Shown: positions 55,537 to 64,000, counted from the stretch's first letter. The stretch is 64,000 bases of DNA from an uncultured Planococcus sp. (GCA_947502505.1 CANNAE010000007.1:1-64000); one strand, 5' to 3'. Notes: a model not told the origin generated them from the sequence alone. Made by a program: numbers and translations.

Positions 55537-55570
55537 GAAAACAGGAAGGGTTTCCCCTTCCTGTTTTGTC
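55537..55570 (-). terminator. fad operon terminator
   Basis: Stem AACAGGAAGGG / CCCTTCCTGTT with a 4 nt loop and U-run in the minus direction, 8 nt after the fadE stop. Confidence 0.88.
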
Positions 55571-55577
55571 CAATCTA

Positions 55578-57359
55578 TTACACGACGTATTTTTCCACAT
55601 CGATCAATTTTTCGGATGCTTCGCGTTTTTTCGCGATCAAGTTGTACGGCGTTGAACGCGTCAACTTGCGCAGTGCGGAGAGCATCATGCGCTGGTTGTC
55701 GCCATCGATTGCGGCGATCAATGTTTCTTTCGCGTCTTTTTCAATTTCCTCCAACGCTTCCTGGCAGAAGATCTGCGTATAGAGAAGTTTCTGCTTCGCT
55801 TTTTCTTCCCCGCTTGCGGCAATCGCTTTTTCGGTGCGAAGGACGACGGATTCCATCGCGAAGACGTTGCTGACGATATCGGCGATGTTCACCAATACTT
55901 CCTGTTCTGCTTCGAGTTTCTTGCCGTACGTCTGTGCAGCAAGGCCGGCAGCGAGGATGGCAATTTTCTTAGCATTTTTCACCAAAACTTTTTCCTGTGC
56001 CAAAGCTTCCGTCCCGACTTCTTCCGGCATCATCATCAATAATTCTTCCTGCAAAGCCTGTGCGTGTTCAAGAAGCGGCAACTCGCCTTTCATTGCTTTG
56101 CGGAGCAGCGTACCCGGCACGAGAAGGCGGTTAATTTCATTCGTCCCTTCAAAAATCCGGTTGATGCGGGAATCGCGGTAGATGCGCTCGATTTCATATT
56201 CCTGCATAAAGCCGTAGCCGCCGTGCAGCTGGACGCCTTCATCCACGATATAATCCAAGGTTTCCGTTCCGAAGAATTTATTCAATGAACATTCAATGGC
56301 AAATTCCGCAATCGAATCCGCAACCAGTTTGCCATCTGCCTGTTGCTCATCCGTAAAGCCGCTCATGCGGTCTTCGAACAAGCCGACTGTCCGGTAAACA
56401 GAACTTTCAACTGCATACAATTTAGACGCCATTGTCGCCAATTTCTCTTTGGTCAGGTTGAAAGAAGAGATCGGCGTCTTAAATTGCTGGCGCTGGTTCG
56501 TGTAAGGAATGGTCAATTCCATAGCACGCTTGGATGCGCCGATTGTCCCGACGCCGAGTTTGTAGCGCCCGATGTTCAAAATATTAAAGGCGATGATATG
56601 TCCGCGCCCTGCTTCGCCGAGAAGGTTTTCGACCGGTACTTCTGCGTCTTCCAAGATCAATGTACGCGTGGAAGATGATTTAATGCCCATTTTCTTTTCT
56701 TCTGGCCCGACGGAAACACCGCCGAAGTCGCGCTCAACGATAAAGGCCGAGAACTGTTCGCCGTCGATTTTTGCGTAGACGACGAAGACATCCGCAAATC
56801 CTGCATTTGTGATCCATTGCTTTTCGCCATTCAAGACGTAATGTGTACCCGCTTCGTTCAGTTTGGCCACTGTTTTCGCGCCTAAAGCATCCGAACCGGA
56901 GCTCGGCTCAGTCAAAGCATAGGCTGCGATTTTCTCGCCTGTCGCAAGAACCGGCAAGTATTTCTTTTTCTGCTCGTCGTTGCCGAATAAGACAATCGGC
57001 AATGACCCGATGCCGACGTGTGCGCCGTGCGTGATCGAGAAGCCGCCCGCTTTGGACATTTTCTCAGCAATCAAAGCAGAGGCGATCTTGTCGAGCCCAA
57101 GCCCGTCGTATTGTTCTGGAACGTCTGCCCCGAGGAGGCCGAGTTCGCCCGCTTTTTTCAACAGTTTGACGGAATGCTCGAATTCATGGTTCTCCAGCTT
57201 TTCGACTAAAGGCATGACTTCTGTGTTGACATAATCCTCTGTCGTCTTGGCGATCATTTTATGCTCTTCCGTGAAATCTTCCGGCGTGAATACACGCGAT
57301 AAGTCTGCATCTTCGATCAGGAAGCTTCCGCCTTTGATCAATGTTTTTTCTTGTTCCAT
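55578..57359 (-). CDS. fadE: Acyl-CoA dehydrogenase
   Basis: A 593-residue flavoenzyme catalysing the first oxidation of fatty acyl-CoA. Family signatures: ALTEPSSGSDA, NGEKQWITNAGFADVFVVYAK, GIKSSSTRTLILEDAEVPVENLLGE, and YGFMQEYEIERIYRDSRINRIFEGTNEINRLL. The C-terminal helical extension (from about 420) makes it longer than a typical 380-residue ACAD, as in B. subtilis YusJ. ATG 57359 follows AGGA. Last gene of the fadN-fadA-fadE operon. Confidence 0.94.
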   Translation of the reverse strand: MEQEKTLIKGGSFLIEDADLSRVFTPEDFTEEHKMIAKTTEDYVNTEVMPLVEKLENHEFEHSVKLLKKAGELGLLGADVPEQYDGLGLDKIASALIAEKMSKAGGFSITHGAHVGIGSLPIVLFGNDEQKKKYLPVLATGEKIAAYALTEPSSGSDALGAKTVAKLNEAGTHYVLNGEKQWITNAGFADVFVVYAKIDGEQFSAFIVERDFGGVSVGPEEKKMGIKSSSTRTLILEDAEVPVENLLGEAGRGHIIAFNILNIGRYKLGVGTIGASKRAMELTIPYTNQRQQFKTPISSFNLTKEKLATMASKLYAVESSVYRTVGLFEDRMSGFTDEQQADGKLVADSIAEFAIECSLNKFFGTETLDYIVDEGVQLHGGYGFMQEYEIERIYRDSRINRIFEGTNEINRLLVPGTLLRKAMKGELPLLEHAQALQEELLMMMPEEVGTEALAQEKVLVKNAKKIAILAAGLAAQTYGKKLEAEQEVLVNIADIVSNVFAMESVVLRTEKAIAASGEEKAKQKLLYTQIFCQEALEEIEKDAKETLIAAIDGDNQRMMLSALRKLTRSTPYNLIAKKREASEKLIDVEKYVV

Positions 57360-57425
57360 TTTCCATTCCTCCCAATTTATCGTTTGATTGAATCCCCCGT
57401 TGACCGTATCCCCCTACAGTTCTCT

Positions 57426-58598
57426 CTATAGCATTTCGAAGACGCCAGCTGCGCCCATTCCGCCGCCGATGCACATCGTGACGACGCCGAATTGCTTGTT
57501 CTGGCGTTTCAATTCACTCAGCATGCGCAAAGTCAGGATCGAACCTGTTGCACCAAGCGGATGGCCAAGTGCGATGGCGCCGCCGTTCAAATTGATCTTA
57601 TCCATATCCAACCCGAGTTCACGGATGACGCCGAGCGACTGGGAAGCGAATGCTTCGTTCAGTTCCCACACGTCAATATCGTCTTTTGTCAGCCCAGCGA
57701 GTTTCAAGGCTTTTGGAATCGCAACGACCGGGCCGATCCCCATGATTTCCGGCGGAACGCCGCCTGTCGCGAATGAACGGAATTTTGCGATCGGCTTAAG
57801 GCCTAACGCTTCCGCTTTTTCACGGTCCATGACGAGCACTGATCCTGCGCCATCAGAAGTTTGAGACGAGTTCCCCGCTGTCACCGTGCCGCGCGCAGAG
57901 AAAGCGGAGCGTAACTTATTGAGTGTTTGGATGGAAGTGCCATGGCGCACCCCTTCGTCCATTTCGAACATGAATGATTTTTCCTGGTATTTGTTCTGGC
58001 TATCGACATAACGCTGGATCACTTCGACCGGCACGATTTCATCGACAAAATGCCCTTTTTCAATAGCTCTAGCTGCATTTTCATGTGAACGGACCGCAAA
58101 AGCATCCTGGTCTTCCCGGCTGACGCCGTATTGCGTGGCGACTTGTTCTGCCGTATGGCCCATGCTCATATAGTATTGCGGGGCGGTTTCGGCGATTTTG
58201 GCGTTCGGCCGCAATACATTGCCCATCATTGGCACCATGCTCATCGATTCCACTCCGCCGGCAACGATCGCTTCGGCATGGCCGACCATGATGCGTTCTG
58301 CGGCATAGGCAATCGACTGTAAGCCTGATGAACAAAAACGGTTGACCGTAACGGCTGGTGTCGTATCCGGCAATCCCGCGAGCGCACCGATATTGCGGGC
58401 GATGTTCATGCCCTGTTCTGCTTCAGGCATCGCACAGCCCATGATTAAATCATCTATAGGGCCATCGTATCCTGCCCGCTTCAATGTTTCCCGGACGACG
58501 AGTGCCCCGAAATCATCTGGGCGCACCGAGGCGAGAGAACCTTTTTTCGCTTTTCCGACCGGCGTTCTGGCCCCGGCCACAATTACTGCTTCGCGCAT
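57426..58598 (-). CDS. fadA: Acetyl-CoA acyltransferase (3-ketoacyl-CoA thiolase)
   Basis: A 390-residue thiolase completing each beta-oxidation round by releasing acetyl-CoA. Active-site Cys in VNRFCSSGLQS, His in NGGAIALGHPLGATG, second Cys in VVTMCIGGGMGAAG. ATG 58598 lies 7 nt after AGGAGG; the open frame upstream overlaps fadN and is not used. Matches B. subtilis YusK. Confidence 0.95.
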   Translation of the reverse strand: MREAVIVAGARTPVGKAKKGSLASVRPDDFGALVVRETLKRAGYDGPIDDLIMGCAMPEAEQGMNIARNIGALAGLPDTTPAVTVNRFCSSGLQSIAYAAERIMVGHAEAIVAGGVESMSMVPMMGNVLRPNAKIAETAPQYYMSMGHTAEQVATQYGVSREDQDAFAVRSHENAARAIEKGHFVDEIVPVEVIQRYVDSQNKYQEKSFMFEMDEGVRHGTSIQTLNKLRSAFSARGTVTAGNSSQTSDGAGSVLVMDREKAEALGLKPIAKFRSFATGGVPPEIMGIGPVVAIPKALKLAGLTKDDIDVWELNEAFASQSLGVIRELGLDMDKINLNGGAIALGHPLGATGSILTLRMLSELKRQNKQFGVVTMCIGGGMGAAGVFEML

Positions 58599-58626
58599 AT
58601 CATTTCCTCCTCTATCTAATCGGCGA

Positions 58627-61011
58627 TCAATTGCGTAATGGTTTTCCTTTGACGAGCATATGGTGCATGCGCTGCTGTGACTTCGGTTCAGCAACGAGGC
58701 TCAGGAATGCTTCGCGTTCTAAATCGAGCAAATACTGTTCATCCACTTTCGATCCGTATGGCAATTTGCCTCCGGACAATACATAAGCCAGTTTCTTGGC
58801 AATTTTCATATCGTGTTCACTGATATAGCCGGACAATAACATGCCTTCTGCCCCCAATAGCATGGCCGCATAGCCCGCTTCCCCTGCCACAGGCACTTTT
58901 TCTCTTCTTGGCGCCTGGTAGCCGGCGTCATGGAGCGACAATGCTAGTTGCTTTGCATCGTATATTAAATGATCGCTATTGACGCTGATGTGATCGACAA
59001 AGTTCAGGAAGTTGTTTTCACGCGCCTCATCCGCTGAAGTCGACACTTTGGCAGTTGCGATCGACTCGAATACGCCTGCTGCCACATTGACATAATCCGC
59101 TGTCACATGATTCGGCAAACCTTTTAATTGCTTCATATAAAGTTCCTTGTTTCCGCCGCCGCCCGGAATAAGTCCCACGCCTGCTTCGACTAAGCCCATA
59201 TATGTTTCCATGGAAGCCTGGACGCGTGCTGCTGGCAGAATCACTTCTGCCCCGCCTCCGAGCGTCATGCCAAATGGTGCCGCAACGACCGGCTTCGAGC
59301 TGTATTTCAACTTCAGCATGGCGTTCTGGAACGTGCGGATCGTCAAATCGAGTTCAAAGATATTATCGTCTTGCGCTTCCATCAAAATCATGCCGAGGTT
59401 GGCGCCGACACAGAAATTCTTGCCTTGGTTGCCGATGACGAGCCCTTTGTAGTTTTTCTCGACTTCATCGACTGCAAAATTGATCATCTGCATGATATCG
59501 AGCCCGATCGCGTTCGAACGCGAATGGAACTCAAGCAATGCGATGCCGTCCCCAAGATCGATCAAGCTTGCGCCGGCATTCGACTTGATGACGCCGTGCT
59601 TTTTCTTGTACCGTTTCAAGTCGATCACTTTTTCATTGACCGGAACAGGCTGGTAATCTGAACCGTCGAAATAATGCAAGTCGCCGTTTTCTTCTTTATA
59701 GAAGGAATCGAATCCTTTGTCCAGCAAGCTTTGTACAAATGACGGTACTTCTAAGCCTTGAGCGGCCATTTTTTCTGTTGACTGCTTGACGCCGATTGCA
59801 TCCCATACTTCAAATGGACCTTGTTCCCAACCGAAGCCCCATTTCATGGCATTGTCGATGGCAACGATATCGTCTGCAATTTCCCCATGCAATTGTGCGG
59901 AATAGGCAAGTGTTGGAGCGAGGATGCTCCATAGCAATTCGCCTGTGCGGTCGTCTGCATAGACGAGCGTCTTCATTTTTGCGGATAAGCCTTTTTGCTG
60001 CTTGGCCATTTCCTGTGAAGGCGTTTTCAATTTTTGCGATGGCCGGTACTCCATCGTCTCCGGGTCGAGCTCCAAGATTTCTTTGTCTTTTTTCTGGAAG
60101 AAGCCTTGCTTCGCTTTGGCGCCGATCCAGCCGTTTTCGACCATCTTCGCCATGAAGTCAGGCGTTTTGAACACTTGCTGTTCTTCGCCTTCCGTTTGAT
60201 CATAGACGTTTTTCGAAACATGCATGAACGTATCCAGCCCTACGACATCGAGTGTGCGGAATGTCGCCGATTTTGGGCGGCCGATGAGCGGGCCGGTAAC
60301 GGAATCCACTTCGCCGATGGAATAGCCGCGGTTTTGCATTTCACGTACCGTGACAAGCAAGCCATAGGTCCCGATGCGGTTGGCGATAAAGTTTGGTGTG
60401 TCTTTTGCCAGCACCACGCCTTTTCCGAGCTGGTCTTCCCCGAATTGCTGCATGAATTCGACCACCTCCGGAGCGGTCGCATGCGCCGGGATGACTTCGA
60501 GCAACTTCAGATAGCGCGGCGGGTTGAAGAAATGGGTGCCGAGGAAATGTTTCTGGAAATCTTCCGAGCGCCCTTCTGCCATCGCATTGATGCTGATGCC
60601 CGATGTATTGGAAGAAATGATGGTGCCGGGTTTTCTGACGGCATCCACCTTTTCATAGAGGGATTTTTTGATATCCAAGTTTTCCACGATGACTTCGATG
60701 ACCCAGTCCACATCGGATAATTTTTCGAGGTCGTCTTCGAAATTGCCTGCTGTGATTAATTGCAGGTTTTTCTTTTGTGTCAGCGGAGCAGGTTTTTGTT
60801 TCAATAATTTTTGAGTGGCTGTTTGGGCAATGCGATTGCGGACTGCCTTGTCTTCTATTGTCAGCCCTTTCGCTTGTTCTTCTTTTGTTGTTTCTTTCGG
60901 GACGATGTCGAGCAGCATGACCGGAATTCCAATATTGGCTAAATGCGCTGCGATTCCTGATCCCATGACGCCTGATCCGAGCACGGCTGCTTTTTTAATT
61001 TTATATGACAC
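58627..61011 (-). CDS. fadN: 3-hydroxyacyl-CoA dehydrogenase / enoyl-CoA hydratase fusion
   Basis: A 794-residue bifunctional beta-oxidation enzyme. N-terminal NAD Rossmann domain (AAVLGSGVMGSGIAAHLA), NTSGISINAMAEG and HFFNPPRYLKLLEVI of hydroxyacyl-CoA dehydrogenase, its C-terminal domain repeated, and a crotonase domain from about 490 (KNFCVGANLG, GMTLGGGAEVILPAAR, EAGVGLIPGGGG). Start GTG 61011 lies 7 nt after AGGAGGG and gives MSYKIKKAAVLGSG. A FadR-type operator (61031-61048) lies in the leader. Confidence 0.95.
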   Translation of the reverse strand: MSYKIKKAAVLGSGVMGSGIAAHLANIGIPVMLLDIVPKETTKEEQAKGLTIEDKAVRNRIAQTATQKLLKQKPAPLTQKKNLQLITAGNFEDDLEKLSDVDWVIEVIVENLDIKKSLYEKVDAVRKPGTIISSNTSGISINAMAEGRSEDFQKHFLGTHFFNPPRYLKLLEVIPAHATAPEVVEFMQQFGEDQLGKGVVLAKDTPNFIANRIGTYGLLVTVREMQNRGYSIGEVDSVTGPLIGRPKSATFRTLDVVGLDTFMHVSKNVYDQTEGEEQQVFKTPDFMAKMVENGWIGAKAKQGFFQKKDKEILELDPETMEYRPSQKLKTPSQEMAKQQKGLSAKMKTLVYADDRTGELLWSILAPTLAYSAQLHGEIADDIVAIDNAMKWGFGWEQGPFEVWDAIGVKQSTEKMAAQGLEVPSFVQSLLDKGFDSFYKEENGDLHYFDGSDYQPVPVNEKVIDLKRYKKKHGVIKSNAGASLIDLGDGIALLEFHSRSNAIGLDIMQMINFAVDEVEKNYKGLVIGNQGKNFCVGANLGMILMEAQDDNIFELDLTIRTFQNAMLKLKYSSKPVVAAPFGMTLGGGAEVILPAARVQASMETYMGLVEAGVGLIPGGGGNKELYMKQLKGLPNHVTADYVNVAAGVFESIATAKVSTSADEARENNFLNFVDHISVNSDHLIYDAKQLALSLHDAGYQAPRREKVPVAGEAGYAAMLLGAEGMLLSGYISEHDMKIAKKLAYVLSGGKLPYGSKVDEQYLLDLEREAFLSLVAEPKSQQRMHHMLVKGKPLRN

Positions 61012-61030
61012 GAGCAAACCCTCCTGTTTT

Positions 61031-61048
61031 TGAATGAACACTCATTCA
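61031..61048. promoter_or_regulatory. FadR-type operator
   Basis: TGAATGAACACTCATTCA: 7 bp perfect arms TGAATGA/TCATTCA, matching the B. subtilis FadR consensus TGAATGANTANTCATTCA except in the centre. It lies between the promoter and the fadN ribosome site, so a bound TetR-type FadR would block transcription until long-chain acyl-CoA appears. The fadR gene is not in the window. Confidence 0.85.
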
Positions 61049-61089
61049 TTTTCTGGATAAAAAAAAGAAATGCTGTCCTTCTTGTTCTT

Positions 61090-61118
61090 AGTGTAAATTA
61101 TATTTCTTATTTTCGCAA
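61090..61118 (-). promoter_or_regulatory. Promoter of the fad operon
   Basis: Minus strand TTGCGA (61113-61118), 17 bp spacer, TACACT (61090-61095). Confidence 0.55.
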
Positions 61119-61216
61119 TATTTAATCGGAAGATTTTTCTTGCGTTTCAATTCAAGTGCTTGGAGAGAAAGGAAAAAAAGGGTAAGATTAAAACGACTAT
61201 TAAAGGAGGCAATTTA

Positions 61217-61537
61217 ATGAAATCCCTGAAAACAACTGAACAATTCAACGAAACAATCAATAACGACGCACCGGTTATCGTGAAATTCCAAGCTGGCTGG
61301 TGCCCGGACTGCACGCGCATGGATATGTTCATCGACCCGATCATCGAACAATATGACAACTACCAATGGTTTGACGTTAATCGCGACGAACTGCCGGAAC
61401 TTGCCGAACAATATGATGTTATGGGCATCCCAAGCTTGCTGATTTTCAAAAATGGGGAAAAACAAGCGCATCTGCATAGCGCCAACGCCAAGACCCCGGC
61501 TTCGGTCATCCACTTCCTTGAAGAGCAAAACGCCTAA
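61217..61537 (+). CDS. Thioredoxin family protein
   Basis: A 106-residue thioredoxin-fold protein with active site WCPDC (FQAGWCPDCTRMD) and cis-Pro in MGIPSLLIF. The CPDC variant differs from CGPC of the main thioredoxin, suggesting another redox partner. ATG 61217 follows AAAGGAGG. It starts a run of three co-directional genes ending at 62588. Confidence 0.9.
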   Translation: MKSLKTTEQFNETINNDAPVIVKFQAGWCPDCTRMDMFIDPIIEQYDNYQWFDVNRDELPELAEQYDVMGIPSLLIFKNGEKQAHLHSANAKTPASVIHFLEEQNA

Positions 61538-61583
61538 TATCACCGTCCAAATATTGTCTAGTAAATGAAGTAGAGGTGCACAT

Positions 61584-62042
61584 ATGGATCCACAACAGGA
61601 AATCAAAGAATTGAAAGAACTTGTCGCGCATTACCAGGATGTTATCCACAATATGTCTGCGCCAATCATCCCGTCAATCGTACCCAATACGATTCTTGCG
61701 CCGATTGCCGGCTATATTTTCCGTGACCGTTTCGAAACGATCCGGACCAAAGTGCTTGAATATGCAGCTGACAACCGTGACACGGAGCAAGTTATTTTCG
61801 ATTTCACGGGCGTCACCATGCAGGATGTTCAATCGTTCGATTTCAATGAACTCGCTTTGGAATTGACGCAATTGAACAGCGCACTGAAACTGATGGGGCT
61901 ACGCGGCATATATGTGGGCTTCAACCCCCGCTTTGTCCGTGAAATCGTCCATGCCGGCATTCAAGTCGACTTGGAAGTGTATACAACATTCCGCAGCGCC
62001 TTGCAGGCTTTGCTCGATGAACGCGAAGCCAAATTGCGCTAA
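61584..62042 (+). CDS. STAS-domain protein (RsbR-like C-terminal half)
   Basis: A 152-residue protein: a short N-terminal helix (1-25), then a STAS domain (about 25-145; SAPIIPSIVPNTILAPIAGYI, VIFDFTGVTMQDVQSFDF, LRGIYVGFNPRFVREIVHAG). This is the layout of the C-terminal half of stressosome RsbR proteins without the globin or PAS sensor. The phospho-acceptor after the conserved Asp (D-T-M in RsbR) is here D-V-Q-S, so normal phosphorylation is doubtful. ATG 61584 follows AGAGGTG. Partners (RsbS/RsbT) are not in the window. Confidence 0.8.
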   Translation: MDPQQEIKELKELVAHYQDVIHNMSAPIIPSIVPNTILAPIAGYIFRDRFETIRTKVLEYAADNRDTEQVIFDFTGVTMQDVQSFDFNELALELTQLNSALKLMGLRGIYVGFNPRFVREIVHAGIQVDLEVYTTFRSALQALLDEREAKLR

Positions 62043-62066
62043 TTTGTTTTGAGAGGAGGATGGATG

Positions 62067-62588
62067 ATGAAAGTGCTGTTGCCTTTTCAAGCCATGAACC
62101 AATACGCTGATCAGGTGCCGCATGCCTACCGAGCTTCTGCCTGCGGGCCGGTCACTGCAGCTTCCATCCTCCGCTATCACGAAGGGCTCACGCCGGGAAT
62201 CGGGCAGCTTTATCGATTGCTCGGGACAACACCGATTGGCTTGAGCGCATTCTGCTTTATCCGGCGGCTGAAGAAATGGCTAAGCCCACGCTATGAGATC
62301 CAGCGGGTACGCTCAGTGGAACGGGTCAAACAAGAACTTGATGCCGGCTATCCACTCGCTGTGAAATTCGACCGTTATTTCTCTCTGCGCTGGCGGCAAG
62401 AAACCACCTTCGCCTATCATTGGGTGCCGCTTATCGGCTATGAGGAAACCGAGGGCGATTTGCTGCTGTTCGTTCATGATAACGGACAAAAAAACCGCCC
62501 GAGCAAGCTGCGGGCGGTGTCTTTCCAGAAAAACCGGGGTGTCTTGAGTTTTATTCGCATCTCTCCTGTGCAAAGCTCAAATGAATGA
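62067..62588 (+). CDS. C39-like cysteine peptidase family protein
   Basis: A 173-residue papain-fold protein of the peptidase C39-like type. Probable catalytic Cys26 in ASACGPVTAASIL, His in FAYHWVPLIGYEE, and Asn/Asp in VHDNGQ. No signal peptide and no ABC domain, so it is not a bacteriocin exporter. The substrate is unknown. GAGGAGG precedes ATG 62067 (and 62064). Its end overlaps the convergent exonuclease gene by 12 nt. Confidence 0.75.
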   Translation: MKVLLPFQAMNQYADQVPHAYRASACGPVTAASILRYHEGLTPGIGQLYRLLGTTPIGLSAFCFIRRLKKWLSPRYEIQRVRSVERVKQELDAGYPLAVKFDRYFSLRWRQETTFAYHWVPLIGYEETEGDLLLFVHDNGQKNRPSKLRAVSFQKNRGVLSFIRISPVQSSNE

Positions 62589-63455
62589 TTTTTCCAGGAG
62601 CCTTGCGAGCAGGCGGAATTCCCGTTCGTCGCAAATCTTCACCAAATCAGAAGAATATTCCGGCACTGCGATTTCTTCGAGTGCCACATCAAGCTGGAGG
62701 TCATCTTTGATGACCGCCAGCTTTTTCGATAGCGCAAGCATTTCCTGATGTTCCTCGATTTTCTTTTTCTGTGCCGGCTTGAGTTCTTCGATATGAGTTA
62801 ACACGCCTTCGACCGAGCCGTAGCGCTGGATCAATTGAAGCGCCGTTTTCGGCCCGATCCCTTTCACGCCCGGATACCCATCACTCGGATCGCCCATGAA
62901 CGCTTTTACATCAGCGAACTGCTCCGGCAAGATGCCGTATTCTTCGCCGAATCGTGCATCGGTATAGAGATCGTAGATATGGAAGCCTTTTTTCATGAAG
63001 GCAATCTTGACTGACGGGTTCAATAATTGAAGCATGTCCTTGTCCCCCGTGATGATGGTATAATCCGCCTCATCCGGCCATTTCTTCGTAAACGAGCCGA
63101 TGAAATCATCCGCTTCGATGCCTTTTTCGCCATAGTTCTTCCAGCCGAGCAACTCGGACACTTCACGTGCCTGGTCAAATTGATGCAACATGTCTTCAGG
63201 CGGCTCTGGCCGGTTCGCCTTATAGCCGTCGAACATTTCTGTCCGGAACGTATGCGCGCCCATATCCCAGCATACGGCGATATGGGTCGGTTTCATCAAT
63301 GATTTGGCAGTCAGCACGTGGCGCGCAAACCCTTGTACGCCGTTTGTCGCGAGCCCGCTTTCTGTGCGGAAAAACTGCCCGACGCCGGCTGTGGCAAAAT
63401 ACGAACGGAACAAGACGGCCATTCCGTCGACTAGCATAATATGTGGTTTTTCCAA
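62577..63455 (-). CDS. 5'-3' exonuclease (FEN/YpcP type)
   Basis: A 292-residue stand-alone homologue of the DNA polymerase I 5' nuclease domain, acting on flaps and RNA primers. Metal-site acids: LVDGMAVLFR, GIEADDFIGS, TIITGDKDMLQLL, and the helix-hairpin-helix MGDPSDGYPGVKGIGPKTALQLI. Length matches B. subtilis YpcP. ATG 63455 has GGAGG upstream. The 3' end overlaps the convergent C39-like gene, and I see no terminator between them. Confidence 0.92.
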   Translation of the reverse strand: MEKPHIMLVDGMAVLFRSYFATAGVGQFFRTESGLATNGVQGFARHVLTAKSLMKPTHIAVCWDMGAHTFRTEMFDGYKANRPEPPEDMLHQFDQAREVSELLGWKNYGEKGIEADDFIGSFTKKWPDEADYTIITGDKDMLQLLNPSVKIAFMKKGFHIYDLYTDARFGEEYGILPEQFADVKAFMGDPSDGYPGVKGIGPKTALQLIQRYGSVEGVLTHIEELKPAQKKKIEEHQEMLALSKKLAVIKDDLQLDVALEEIAVPEYSSDLVKICDEREFRLLARLLEKSFI

Positions 63456-63510
63456 AAACTATTCCTCCATTCAACACGATTTCCATTCTTCATTATACGC
63501 GACTTTCCAT

Positions 63511-63544
63511 AGAAAAAGGGTGCCGGACTTCCGGCACCCTTTTG
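63511..63544 (-). terminator. Terminator of the BCCT transporter gene
   Basis: Minus-strand AAAAGGGTGCCGGA / TCCGGCACCCTTTTT stem and U-tail, after the BCCT stop. Confidence 0.9.
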
Positions 63545-63550
63545 AATAGC

Positions 63551-64000
63551 TTATCGTTTGCGTTTGATCGCTTTGTATTCCAAGTTCACGGCCTTGTAGA
63601 ACGAGGCCATCATCAAGATCATGATGAACGAGAACGGGAATGCGGAGATGATCAATGCTGTTTGCAAGGACCCGAGCCCGCCTGCGAAGAGCAAGATGAC
63701 TGCAATGGTCGATTGCGCAATCCCCCACGTCAGCTTCACAGCGTTTGCTGGGTCTAGCGAGCCGTTGGAAGTTTGCATGCCGAGAACGAACGTCGCTGAG
63801 TCGGCAGATGTGATGAAGAAAGTCGAAATGAGCAACACTGCAACGATCGACAACAACATGCCAAGCGGCAATTCATTAAATACGGCGAACAAGGTCTCTT
63901 CTGTCAATAATCCAGTCAAGTCAACGCCGCTGCTTTGCACATCGATTGCCGTTGTACCAAATGCTGCGAACCAGATGAAGCTGATGAACGTCGGGATGAG
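63551..64000 (-). CDS. BCCT-family betaine/carnitine/choline transporter, C-terminal part
   Basis: The reading frame is open to the right window edge, so the gene is cut off; about 149 C-terminal residues are visible. TFISFIWFAAFGTTAID (with GTTAI), FFITSADSATFVLGMQTS and VKLTWGIAQSTIAVILLFAGG are the last helices of BCCT osmolyte transporters such as OpuD, which import glycine betaine with Na+. The charged end KAVNLEYKAIKRKR is cytoplasmic. The true start is outside. Confidence 0.9.
   Translation of the reverse strand, partial: LIPTFISFIWFAAFGTTAIDVQSSGVDLTGLLTEETLFAVFNELPLGMLLSIVAVLLISTFFITSADSATFVLGMQTSNGSLDPANAVKLTWGIAQSTIAVILLFAGGLGSLQTALIISAFPFSFIMILMMASFYKAVNLEYKAIKRKR

Noticed and set aside
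55226..55600. 124-residue minus-strand frame across element C
   Set aside because: Runs through two terminators and the repeat; no ribosome site and no conservation of frame with the other copies.

Overview
The window looks like core chromosome of a low-to-mid GC Gram-positive bacterium of the order Bacillales, most likely Planococcaceae (Planococcus/Planomicrobium-like). Reasons are the strong AGGAGG-type ribosome binding sites, TTG/GTG starts, sigma-A promoters, U-tailed hairpin terminators, the Mrp antiporter operon, a sufCDSUB operon, and long blocks that follow the Bacillus subtilis yug, yui/yum, yut/yuz, yun, suf and yus gene orders as I remember them. I see no phage, plasmid, transposase, CRISPR array or tRNA. 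The identification rests on recall of families, not on a search.

Layout. 1-343: promoter and leader of an rRNA operon running off the left edge. 344-3075: DMT exporter, MgtC/SapB protein, cation diffusion facilitator. 3114-10051: yugJ alcohol dehydrogenase and an arginine/ornithine catabolic block (rocG, rocD, rocA) with a divergent Fis-type regulator that has lost its sigma-54 contact motif. 10078-18890: yugI, a large membrane protein with a sigma-factor-like N-terminus, an NSS transporter, an XRE regulator, yugE, patB, a lipoprotein cyclophilin and an MFS transporter. 19116-24885: the seven-gene mrpABCDEFG Na+/H+ antiporter. 24917-34387: pepA, yuiD/B/A, NUDIX, type II NADH dehydrogenase yumB, Fe-S carriers yutM and yutI, yuzD, yutJ, yuzB, yutF/E/D. 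34549-41411: metS/metP-like NSS pair, a lysine-riboswitch-controlled NhaC-type transporter, yunD/E/F. 41527-48246: AlkD-like glycosylase, two small orphan genes and the suf operon. 48446-54858: lipoprotein, dicarboxylate symporter, SAM-riboswitch-controlled metNIQ, yusE, yusF, gcvH, yusI. 55578-61011: fatty-acid beta-oxidation operon fadN-fadA-fadE with a FadR-type operator. 61217-64000: thioredoxin-like protein, STAS protein, C39-like peptidase, 5'-3' exonuclease and the end of a BCCT transporter.

How the genes work together. RocA, RocD and RocG take arginine/ornithine carbon to 2-oxoglutarate. PatB, MetNIQ and MetPS concern sulfur amino acids. Suf, YutM and YutI build Fe-S clusters. Mrp, NSS, NhaC-type and BCCT transporters point to a sodium-using, salt-tolerant lifestyle.

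The most unusual structure is a family of three dispersed intergenic elements (16463-16837, 30935-31238, 55301-55536). Two sit between exact or near-exact copies of a whole intrinsic terminator (35 bp and 30 bp, a different terminator each time) in convergent gene pairs; the third sits between two similar, diverged hairpins. This suggests a non-coding element that inserts at terminators and duplicates them. Second is the rewired roc control: a GAFTGA-less regulator with TyrR-box-like palindromes in front of rocA and rocG.
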